A DNA stretch of 32,454 bases, from NCBI GenBank assembly GCA_913055595.1, contig CAJXLD010000005.1:1-32454 (forward strand), read 5' to 3'. Positions 16,895 through 24,774 of this stretch are shown here, one piece after another. The notes beneath the pieces are model-generated. The model had not been told where the DNA came from. It ran no database searches and was given only the letters and a program-made list of their open reading frames with translations. The position numbers and the translations under genes were made by a program. Position 1 is the first letter of the stretch; each line of letters starts with the position of its first letter. This stretch comes from an uncultured Altererythrobacter sp. GTDB lineage: Bacteria; Pseudomonadota; Alphaproteobacteria; Sphingomonadales; Sphingomonadaceae.

Positions 16895-17968
16895 ATGCTC
16901 AAATCCACCGACGATCTCCGGATCACTGAAATCAAGCCGCTGCCCACGCCCATCGAGGTGATGCGCACTCATCCGCGCACCGATGCAGCCACCCGCACCG
17001 TCATCGCTGCCCGGCATGACGTCCACAACATCCTCACTGGCGCCGATGACCGCCTTGCCGTCGTTGTCGGGCCCTGCTCGATCCATGACCCGAAGGCGGC
17101 GATGGATTATGCGCGCCGTCTCGTCGCCCTGCGCGAGGAACTCGCGGGCGAACTCGAAATCATCATGCGCGTCTATTTCGAGAAACCCCGGACCACGGTG
17201 GGCTGGAAGGGTCTGATCAACGATCCTGATCTCGATGGCAGCTTCAACATCACTCAGGGCCTGCACGCCGCCCGCACCCTCTTGCTCGACATCGCCAATC
17301 TCGGCCTGCCCGCCGCCTGCGAATTCCTCGACATGACGACACCTCAATACATCGCCGACCTGGTCGCCTGGGCCGCCATCGGCGCGCGAACCACCGAAAG
17401 CCAGATCCATCGCGAACTAGCCTCCGGCCTCTCCTGTCCCGTCGGATTCAAGAACGGCACCGACGGCAATGTGAAAATCGCGCTCGACGCCGTGCTCTCT
17501 GCCTCCCAGCCGCATCATTTCATGGCCGTCACCAAGGATGGGCGCTCCGCCATTGCGGCCACCACCGGCAATGAGGACTGCCACATCATCCTTCGCGGCG
17601 GGAAAACCACCAATTTCGACGCAGATTCCGTGGACGCCGCCGCCGCGGCGGCTGTTAAGGCCGGGTTGAACCCCGCCATCATGATCGACGCCAGCCACGC
17701 CAATTCCGCCAAAAAGCCGGAGCTTCAGCCGCAGGTCCTCGCCGAAATCGGCACCCAATTGGCCAATGGCGACAAGCGCATCATCGGCGTCATGATCGAG
17801 TCCAACCTCGTGGCTGGTCGCCAGGATCTCGTTCCCGGTCAGGAGCTCGTCTATGGCCAGTCCATCACCGATGGCTGCATCGATTGGGATACCACGGTGA
17901 CCGCGCTCCGCGATCTGGCCGATGCAGTGCAAAAGCGGCGTTCGGTCAATACTCAGGCTGTGGCGTAG
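16895..17968 (+). CDS. 3-deoxy-7-phosphoheptulonate synthase, class I (E. coli AroF/G/H type)
   Basis: VVVGPCSIHDPKAAMDYARRLVALREELAGELEIIMRVYFEKPRTTVGWKGLINDPDLDGSF ... GARTTESQIHRELASGLSCPVGFKNGTDGNVKIALDA ... GNEDCHIILRGGK ... IIGVMIESNLV. Confidence 0.96.
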   Translation: MLKSTDDLRITEIKPLPTPIEVMRTHPRTDAATRTVIAARHDVHNILTGADDRLAVVVGPCSIHDPKAAMDYARRLVALREELAGELEIIMRVYFEKPRTTVGWKGLINDPDLDGSFNITQGLHAARTLLLDIANLGLPAACEFLDMTTPQYIADLVAWAAIGARTTESQIHRELASGLSCPVGFKNGTDGNVKIALDAVLSASQPHHFMAVTKDGRSAIAATTGNEDCHIILRGGKTTNFDADSVDAAAAAAVKAGLNPAIMIDASHANSAKKPELQPQVLAEIGTQLANGDKRIIGVMIESNLVAGRQDLVPGQELVYGQSITDGCIDWDTTVTALRDLADAVQKRRSVNTQAVA

Positions 17969-17969
17969 T

Positions 17970-18118
17970 CACCCCCACCCTCATTCCCTCCCCACAAGGG
18001 GAGGGAGGCGCAGGCTGCGGCGCTTCGGTTCCTTCGTCACCCTCCCCATTTGTGGGGAGGGAGGCGAGATTGGAGTTAGCGGCACGCTAAGTCCGTTGAA
18101 TCGAGCAGGGTGGGGGTG
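17970..18118. repeat. Structured intergenic palindromic element (Rhizobiales RPE-like)
   Basis: Terminal inverted repeats CACCCCCACCCT (17970-17981) / AGGGTGGGGGTG (18107-18118), with internal hairpins CCCTCCCCACAAGGGGAGGG and CCTCCCCATTTGTGGGGAGG. Confidence 0.75.
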
Positions 18119-18190
18119 CCATCCCCTCCGCGCGCGGGATACCGGGCAACGCCCCTTGACCCCTCCCCCGCCATCCTGTTCTCTCCCGCC

Positions 18191-18757
18191 ATGAACCGGA
18201 ACCCGCTCACCCTCGTCCCCAACATCATTACGATCGCCCGCATTGCGGCGATCATACCCATCGCGGCCCTGGTGATGTGGGGCGAACCCTTAGCGCGCTC
18301 GCTCGCGCTGTTTCTCTACATCGTCGCGGCCGTGAGCGACTGGGTCGACGGCTATCTTGCGCGCGCCTGGAATCAATATTCTGATCTTGGGCGCATGCTC
18401 GACCCCATCGCCGACAAGATCCTCGTGATCATCCTCATTGCTGTCCTCGCATGGGACCGCAGTCTGTCGGCACTCGATTTGATTCCGGCCGTCGCCATTC
18501 TCTTCCGAGAGACCTTCATTCCGGGCCTGCGCGAATTCCTTGGCAACAAGACCGTGGTCCTGCCCGTTACCAGGCTTGCCAAGTGGAAGACCACCATCCA
18601 ACTGGTGGCGCTGGGCGTCGTTCTCGCCGAACCCATCGTGCCCGGTCTCAATCTCGTTTCAGATCTAGTTCTCTGGATTGCGGGTGCCATCACCCTCTGG
18701 ACCGGCTGGGACTACCTCCGCGCCTCCTGGCCGCATCTGTCGGGCGTCGGCAAATGA
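18191..18757 (+). CDS. pgsA: CDP-diacylglycerol--glycerol-3-phosphate 3-phosphatidyltransferase
   Basis: CDP-alcohol phosphatidyltransferase signature DWVDGYLARAWNQYSDLGRMLDPIADK; N-terminus LVPNIITIARI; ATG at 18191 inside ORF 18110..18757. Confidence 0.93.
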   Translation: MNRNPLTLVPNIITIARIAAIIPIAALVMWGEPLARSLALFLYIVAAVSDWVDGYLARAWNQYSDLGRMLDPIADKILVIILIAVLAWDRSLSALDLIPAVAILFRETFIPGLREFLGNKTVVLPVTRLAKWKTTIQLVALGVVLAEPIVPGLNLVSDLVLWIAGAITLWTGWDYLRASWPHLSGVGK

Positions 18758-19005
18758 AGGTGCTCTATTTCGCCTGGCTGCGGGAGCGACTCAACCGGTC
18801 CAGCGACGAGGTGTCGCCGCCGCCGGAAGTCGTCACCCTGGCAGATCTTGTCACCTGGCTCAGGACCCAGGACGAAGCCCTGGACATCTCCATGGCCAAT
18901 CCAGCCATCTTCAAGCTCTCGCGCGATGCCCGCATCGTCCCCTGGGACACCCCCATTGCGGGTGCCCGCGAGATCGCCATCCTCCCGCCCATGACCGGCG
19001 GTTGA
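18754..19005 (+). CDS. moaD: Molybdopterin synthase small subunit
   Basis: MKVLYFAWLRERLN ... REIAILPPMTGG, ubiquitin-like C-terminal GG; ATGA overlap with pgsA. Confidence 0.93.
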   Translation: MKVLYFAWLRERLNRSSDEVSPPPEVVTLADLVTWLRTQDEALDISMANPAIFKLSRDARIVPWDTPIAGAREIAILPPMTGG

Positions 19006-19006
19006 G

Positions 19007-19483
19007 ATGATCCGCGTCACGCAAGAGCCCTTCGATCCCGGTGCCGAAGCCAATAGCTTTCAGGCCGCTCATGTCGGAGCGGGCGCCATGGTCACCTTTA
19101 CCGGCATCGTCCGCTCGAAGCCCAATGATCCGATCACGGCGCTCATCCTCGAATGCTATCCCGAGTTGGCCGAAAATGAGCTTGCCGCGATCCGAGAAAC
19201 GGCCCTTTCCCGCTTCGGGCTTATCGACGCCCTGATCATCCATCGTCATGGTCGACTGGTGCCGGGCGAGACCATCATGATGGTGGCAACGCTGGCCCCC
19301 CATCGCCAGGCCGCCTTCGAGGGAGCCCAGTTCCTGATGGACTACCTCAAGACCGGCGCCCCCTTCTGGAAACAGGAGGAAACGCCGACAGGACTGCGCT
19401 GGGTCGATGCGAATGTGGAAGACGACACAGCCCGGGAGCGGTGGGCGGACGGCACATCCACAGTTCCAAAGGCAGAGAAATGA
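19007..19483 (+). CDS. moaE: Molybdopterin synthase catalytic subunit
   Basis: GAMVTFTGIVR ... LILECYPELAENELAAI ... IIHRHGRLVPGETIMMVATLAPHRQAAFEGAQFLMDYLKTGAPFWKQEETPTGLRWVDA. Confidence 0.95.
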   Translation: MIRVTQEPFDPGAEANSFQAAHVGAGAMVTFTGIVRSKPNDPITALILECYPELAENELAAIRETALSRFGLIDALIIHRHGRLVPGETIMMVATLAPHRQAAFEGAQFLMDYLKTGAPFWKQEETPTGLRWVDANVEDDTARERWADGTSTVPKAEK

Positions 19484-20295
19484 TGACCTGGCACGTACAG
19501 TTCGTCGCTCTTGCAGCTTACGCGGTATTTGTTCTATGGGGCTACGGCGGATTGATCAACGACCTGACCCAAGGATTGTTGTTCTCCAAGCTAGCGCTGT
19601 TCGCAGAATCGTCCTCGGGAAGCACTATGATTGCGGGGTTCGGTGGCACGATACTGGGTGGTGGCATATCGTATTTGCTGGCCCGACAGTCAAATAGAGA
19701 AACGCTCCGTAGAGATACCGAAGCGCGAGTTGCTGCCGAACACGGCATCGCCATCGGGGTCGTAAACTCTGCGGTCGAGCTCACAAACCATGCCTATACA
19801 ATCCAAAAGATGATTGAAGAGGCGTTGGAGCGCAAACCACCAGAAAGTAATGATCTATTTGCATATGTGACACCATTCATCACACCAGACAGACCGCTTC
19901 CTTCTTTTGGGCGAGAAGATTTGGTTTTCCTGGTAAATAGCAGGCGAGGCGGTTTATTGCAGGATTGTTTGTTGCTTGCGGATAAAGTGGCGACGCTAGA
20001 CGCGGCCTTCACAACCTACAGCCGTCATCGGGCCGAATGGGATACTTTCGCCGCCCAGCATTCGGTTCAAATGCCGGACGGCAGTTGGAGTAGCGAATTC
20101 AGGGGGAAGGATGCGGCAATCGCTCAGTTTAAAGCGTATCAGATGAACGATATTCTTACACTGATGATGAAATCCGCACCGGTCGACGTCGAAAGGGGCA
20201 ACGTGCTTATCGAGAAACTTCATAAGCACTACAACGAGTATTTTGGTGAGCGCGCCATTCTTGTAGTAAAGCCCGAAGTAAAGCGATCTGCGTAA
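19480..20295 (+). CDS. Hypothetical membrane protein translationally coupled to moaE
   Basis: Two hydrophobic segments at the N-terminus, then a ~200-aa soluble region without a family I recognise; ATGA overlap with moaE. Confidence 0.75.
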   Translation: MMTWHVQFVALAAYAVFVLWGYGGLINDLTQGLLFSKLALFAESSSGSTMIAGFGGTILGGGISYLLARQSNRETLRRDTEARVAAEHGIAIGVVNSAVELTNHAYTIQKMIEEALERKPPESNDLFAYVTPFITPDRPLPSFGREDLVFLVNSRRGGLLQDCLLLADKVATLDAAFTTYSRHRAEWDTFAAQHSVQMPDGSWSSEFRGKDAAIAQFKAYQMNDILTLMMKSAPVDVERGNVLIEKLHKHYNEYFGERAILVVKPEVKRSA

Positions 20296-20298
20296 AAA

Positions 20299-20318
20299 GC
20301 CGGGCCCTGGGGCCCGGC
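20299..20318. terminator. Terminator hairpin between convergent genes
   Basis: GCCGGGCCCTGGGGCCCGGC, preceded by AAAAA and followed by CTTTC; lies between ORF 19480..20295 (+) and ilvE (-). Confidence 0.8.
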
Positions 20319-20346
20319 CTTTCAATCTCAGTTGAGCAAGAAATCC

Positions 20347-21240
20347 TTACTCCGCCGCCGCCTTCTTGGGCGTCACCGCAGCCGCGTAGGCGTCGATGAG
20401 CGTCCGGCAGGCATCGCCCGGCGTGAACTTGTACTCGCCGATCAGCGACACCGGCGTCACTTCGGCGGCCGTGCCGGTCAGGAAGCATTCGTCGAACTGG
20501 CTCAGTTCCTCGGGCATGATGTGCCGCTCGGTGACGGTAAAGCCGTTCTCCTTGGCCAGCGCGATCAGCGTCTGCCGCGTGATGCCGTTGAGGAAGCAGT
20601 CCGGCGTCGGCGTGGTGATGTCCTTGCCCTTGACGAAGAACACATTGGCGCCGGTCGCCTCGGCCACATAGCCGCGATAGTCCAGCATCAGCGCATCGGC
20701 ATAGCCATTGGCCATGGCGGCGTCCTTGGACAGCGTGCAAATCATGTAAAGACCCGCAGCCTTGGCCGAAGACGGAATGGTTTCCGGGCTCGGGCGCTTC
20801 CACTTGCTCCATTCCAGGCGAATGCCCTTGAGCTTCTCCTCGACCGAGAAATAGCTGGGCCAGACCCAGGCCGCGATCGCCACATGGATCTTGTTCTTGC
20901 GTGCCGGAACGCTGAGTTCTTCCGAGCCCCGCCACGCGACGGGACGCACATAGGCATCGATCAGATTGTTCTTTTCCAGGACCAGGGCCTTGGCTGCCTC
21001 TATCTCGTCGATCGAATAGGGAAACGGGTCCATGTCCAGCGTTGCAGCTGACCGGATCAGGCGCTCGGTATGCTCGCGCGACTTGAAGATCTCCCCGCCA
21101 TAAGCACGTTCGCCCTCGAATACGGAGCTGGCATAGTGAAGGCCGTGCGTGAGCACGTGAATCTTCGCGTCCTTCCAGGGTTTGAGTTCGCCATCAAACC
21201 AGATCCAGCCATCGCGCTGGTCCATAGGCAGGCCTGCCAT
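20347..21240 (-). CDS. ilvE: Branched-chain amino acid aminotransferase
   Basis: Class IV aminotransferase: IHVLTHGLHYASSVFEGERAYGGEIF ... AYVRPVAWRGSEELSV ... MLDYRGYVAEATGANVFFVKG ... FLNGITRQTLIALA. Confidence 0.95.
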   Translation of the reverse strand: MAGLPMDQRDGWIWFDGELKPWKDAKIHVLTHGLHYASSVFEGERAYGGEIFKSREHTERLIRSAATLDMDPFPYSIDEIEAAKALVLEKNNLIDAYVRPVAWRGSEELSVPARKNKIHVAIAAWVWPSYFSVEEKLKGIRLEWSKWKRPSPETIPSSAKAAGLYMICTLSKDAAMANGYADALMLDYRGYVAEATGANVFFVKGKDITTPTPDCFLNGITRQTLIALAKENGFTVTERHIMPEELSQFDECFLTGTAAEVTPVSLIGEYKFTPGDACRTLIDAYAAAVTPKKAAAE

Positions 21241-21376
21241 TGTTCCTCTCCGAATAATTTGTCTCGCGCCGTTCTTGCCGAATGCGCCATTTGCTCAATC
21301 ATGCATCAGGGTCAAACCCTTGGCAAACCGGAACGGCTCTGGGATAAGTCGAAGCAGCGGCGCCGATGGAGGAACA

Positions 21377-21892
21377 ATGCCAGCGGATCGAAAAAATGTC
21401 AACAAGGCTGACATAAATTCTCTGGTCGATCAGGCGCACCTTCCGCTCGACATAATGGGCCTGTTCTTCTTCGCCTATCGTGATTTCACCGGTGATGCAG
21501 ATGCCCTTCTTGAGCGCCAGGGATTTGGCCGCGCCCATCACCGGGTCCTCTACTTCGTCAATCTGCGTCCCGGCATGCCGGTGGCTGACCTACTCGATAT
21601 CCTGAAGATCACCAAGCAGAGCCTGGCGCGCGTGCTCCGACAACTCATCGACAATGGCTATGTCGAGCAGCGGACTGGCCATGCCGACCGGCGCCAGCGC
21701 CTGCTCTTTGCTACCGATAAGGGGCGCGCCTTCTTCGGCCAGCTCTCCGAAACCCAAGCCAGCCGCATCGATGCCTCTATCGAGGCCCTACCGCCGGAGG
21801 CCGCCAGCATGGTCCGTCGCTTTCTCGTGGGCATGGTAGATCCTGCCGACCGCCCCGTGCTCGACCGGCTAAGTCTGACCAGCAAGCTCTAA
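21377..21892 (+). CDS. petP: MarR-family transcriptional regulator (PetP-like)
   Basis: FGRAHHRVLYFVNLRPGMPVADLLDILKITKQSLARVLRQLIDNGYVEQRTGHADRRQRLLFATDKGRAFF; divergent from ilvE. Confidence 0.8.
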   Translation: MPADRKNVNKADINSLVDQAHLPLDIMGLFFFAYRDFTGDADALLERQGFGRAHHRVLYFVNLRPGMPVADLLDILKITKQSLARVLRQLIDNGYVEQRTGHADRRQRLLFATDKGRAFFGQLSETQASRIDASIEALPPEAASMVRRFLVGMVDPADRPVLDRLSLTSKL

Positions 21893-21895
21893 ACT

Positions 21896-22720
21896 TCAGC
21901 CGCGCCCCAATTCTTGGCTTCGCGCGCGCGCAGCGTCCACGGCCTTCTCCATCAGAGGCGCCAGCCCGTCATCAGCCATCAGCACCTCCAATGCCGCCGC
22001 GGTCGTGCCGTTGGGCGAGGTGACATTCTGCCGAAGCACGCTGGCCGGCGCCGGGTCAACTTCCATGAGCGCCGCCGCACCAATTACCGTCTGCCGCGCC
22101 AATTGCATGGCCACGGTCTCGGAGAGACCCAGCTTCACCCCGGCGGCGGCCAGCGCCTCGACCAGATTGAACACATAGGCCGGACCGGAACCCGACACAG
22201 CCGTTACGGCATCAAGATCGCCCTCATGGTCGAACCAGGCCACCTGCCCGGCCGCTGACAGGAGGGCATCGGCGGCAGCGCGATCATCACTGCTGACCTC
22301 GGCGCCGGCAACCGCTCCAGTGACCCCCTTGCCGATCTGGGCGGGCGTATTTGGCATGGTGCGCACAACGCGACCCGTCTCCAGCCCCGCCGACAATTTT
22401 TCGATAGATATCCCGGCCGCAATCGAAAGCACCAGCGTCTGCGGGCCGATGGCCTGCTTCAGCCCGCCCATGACGGCGCCGATGATTTGCGGCTTGACCG
22501 CCAGCACCAGCACATTGGGCTCCAGGCCCACTGCCTCGGCGTGAATGGTCAGGTCATAGTCGGCGGCCAGATCCTTTGCCGCATCGCCCGGCGACGGGTC
22601 GACCAGCACCAGATTACTGGGCGGCAACCCCGCATCGAGCCATCCACGCGCCAGCGCCATGCCCATCTTGCCGGCCCCCACCAGCATGACGGGACCTAAA
22701 GTCCGCAAATTTGCCTGCAT
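21896..22720 (-). CDS. proC: Pyrroline-5-carboxylate reductase
   Basis: MLVGAGKMGMALARGWLDAGLPPSNLVLVDPSP ... RVVRTMPNTPAQIGKGVTGAVAG ... DAVTAVSGSGPAYVFNLVEALAAAGVKLGLSETVAMQLARQTVIGAAALM. Confidence 0.95.
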   Translation of the reverse strand: MQANLRTLGPVMLVGAGKMGMALARGWLDAGLPPSNLVLVDPSPGDAAKDLAADYDLTIHAEAVGLEPNVLVLAVKPQIIGAVMGGLKQAIGPQTLVLSIAAGISIEKLSAGLETGRVVRTMPNTPAQIGKGVTGAVAGAEVSSDDRAAADALLSAAGQVAWFDHEGDLDAVTAVSGSGPAYVFNLVEALAAAGVKLGLSETVAMQLARQTVIGAAALMEVDPAPASVLRQNVTSPNGTTAAALEVLMADDGLAPLMEKAVDAARARSQELGRG

Positions 22721-23220
22721 TATGCTTCGCCTACTGTCTCGAACATCACATGGCTCAGCGCATCGGCAGCCGACTTGCCGGCCCACACGACGAACTGGAA
22801 CGCCTGATAGTAGAGATCGCAACTATCGGTGGCAGAACGCAGCAGCGCCTCACATTGTTGCGGCGAAACATCCGCACCACCGGTAAGAAGGTGCGAATTG
22901 CGGAACAACACGACGCCCTCCTTGTGCCAGATGTCGAAATGGCCGATCCAGAGTTGCTCATTGATCAGACTGATCAACTGCTTGATTTCGGCCCGGCGAC
23001 CCTCTGGGACCTTAAGGTCGAAAGCACATGCGATGTGAAGACTTTCCAGATCCTCCATCCAGTTGAACGACACATGATAGTCGCTCCACCCGCCGCGCAC
23101 GGAAATGGAGATTTCGTCGGCATCCTGCCGCTCGAAAGTCCAGTCGTTGATCGATGCGATGTGCTCGACAAGGTCCACCGGATGGGACACGCGGTCGGGC
23201 TCGTATTCAATCAGGGACAT
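22720..23220 (-). CDS. YbjN domain-containing protein (putative sensory transduction regulator)
   Basis: DLVEHIASINDWTFERQDADEISISVRGGWSDYHVSFNWMEDLESLHIACAFDLKVPEGRRAEIKQLISLINEQLWIGHFDIW; start MSLIEY at 23220. Confidence 0.88.
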   Translation of the reverse strand: MSLIEYEPDRVSHPVDLVEHIASINDWTFERQDADEISISVRGGWSDYHVSFNWMEDLESLHIACAFDLKVPEGRRAEIKQLISLINEQLWIGHFDIWHKEGVVLFRNSHLLTGGADVSPQQCEALLRSATDSCDLYYQAFQFVVWAGKSAADALSHVMFETVGEA

Positions 23221-23543
23221 GCAAAAAGTCCGTCCTTGGAAGGCGTTATTCGTCCACGCGGCCGCTTTGGCCACCACTCTTCGGGTACGCAGGGATAACA
23301 ACACCGCCGCATTCACGGCCCGAGAATCGTCCCTGATCCAAACCCTACACCGCGTCGCTGATTCAGGGGACGTGAGGCAAAGAGAGATCGCCATTCTCTT
23401 GTGGATGATGATTGGGCCGGTATGGTTAATGAGGCGTTAAGAGTCCCGGCCGGCCTGTATCGAAATGATGCTTTTCAACACCTCGGACCGTTCCGCAGGC
23501 GAGTTTGCAGAGAGCAAAGAATGCCTCGGGGGAGTGCAGCACC

Positions 23544-24269
23544 CTACCCCAGGTCTTCCACCCCCACCCAGCCGAAGCGGATTGCTTCGGCCCAGCCGGC
23601 AAAGCCATTGGCCTCGGCCAGCCGCACCGCCGCATCGGTGTCATAGGGCACCGAAATCAATGCCGTCTGCCAACGCCCCTGCCGCCGTTCGATAATGGCA
23701 TAGTGGGCATCCGGCGAACCGCGCACCAGTTGCATGCCGACAGACCCGGGGTTGACCAGCAACCGGCCATCACTCAACCGCAGCGTACGGGCAATATGGG
23801 TGTGACCGCAAAGGATCACAGGTTGGTTGAGCCCCGCGGCTTCGGCTTCCACCTCTGCTTCGGAGGGCAACTGCGTCACCCGCCCATCAAAGAAATTGTC
23901 CAGCCAGGGCTTTTCGTCGTTGCTGGGTGTGCCGTGACACATGAAAACAGCATCACCCAACTTGGCCGTAGCCGGCAGTCCCGCGAGCCAGCCCATCTGA
24001 TGGGCGTTGAGCTGGGCTCGCGCAAATTCGTCGACCGACCAGGCCTCCTTGCGCAGCGAAGGGTCGACAACCCAGCGGTCGTGATTGCCGCGGATGGAGG
24101 TGGCGTCAAGCGCCATCACCCGCTCGGCGGCCCCTGCCGGATCGATCGGTCCGCTCACATGGTCCCCGAGGCAGACAATCGCCTCTACCCCGTGCCGCTC
24201 GATATCCTCCAGCACCGCATCCAGCGCGGGCACATTGCTGTGTATGTCGGAAAGGACTGCAACCCGCAT
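23544..24269 (-). CDS. Calcineurin-like metallophosphoesterase
   Basis: MRVAVLSDIHSNVPALDAVLEDIERHGVEAIVCLGDHVSGPIDP ... RGNHDRWV ... FMCHGTPSND ... VILCGHTHIARTLRLSDGRLLVNPGSVGM. Confidence 0.93.
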   Translation of the reverse strand: MRVAVLSDIHSNVPALDAVLEDIERHGVEAIVCLGDHVSGPIDPAGAAERVMALDATSIRGNHDRWVVDPSLRKEAWSVDEFARAQLNAHQMGWLAGLPATAKLGDAVFMCHGTPSNDEKPWLDNFFDGRVTQLPSEAEVEAEAAGLNQPVILCGHTHIARTLRLSDGRLLVNPGSVGMQLVRGSPDAHYAIIERRQGRWQTALISVPYDTDAAVRLAEANGFAGWAEAIRFGWVGVEDLG

Positions 24270-24282
24270 GCGCTTCCGCCGC

Positions 24283-24534
24283 CTAGCTGGTCGGTTTGTC
24301 GCCGCGCAGCGCCGCAATCTCCTTGCGCAACGCCTCGATTTCTTCGCCCTGAACCTGCACCAGCTCGCGCAGCGCGTCGAAGTCTTCGCGCTTGACCAGG
24401 TCCATATCGTTGACGATCCGTTGCGCCTGAGATTTGACGACGGTTTCCACCTCGCGCCGCACACCATCGGCCACCCCGGCGGCCTCATTCATCACCCGGC
24501 CCAGCCCATCAAAGATCCTATTGTTCTGGTTCAT
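24283..24534 (-). CDS. Accessory factor UbiK-family (BMFP domain) protein
   Basis: MNQNNRIFDGLGRVMNEAAGVADGVRREVETVVKSQAQRIVNDMDLVKREDFDALRELVQVQGEEIEALRKEIAAL. Confidence 0.85.
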   Translation of the reverse strand: MNQNNRIFDGLGRVMNEAAGVADGVRREVETVVKSQAQRIVNDMDLVKREDFDALRELVQVQGEEIEALRKEIAALRGDKPTS

Positions 24535-24774
24535 GGCACGGCTCCGTGTCGTGGGAAATGTCTGCTTTCCAATATGTAGGCGATGGGCAACCGAATGACC
24601 AGTGCGGCGGATTGGTCCCTTGTGTTCGTCAATGCCCGGCACGCCGGCCATCAACGGACCCTGACCGGCCTTGTCGGCACACGGCGCGACCGTCGAAGTA
24701 ACCAAATGTTCTCTCAATGATGAATAGAGTTCGCCAGTCGTAAACCCGCTCAGTCGCTCCCTGACGGAGGTCCT

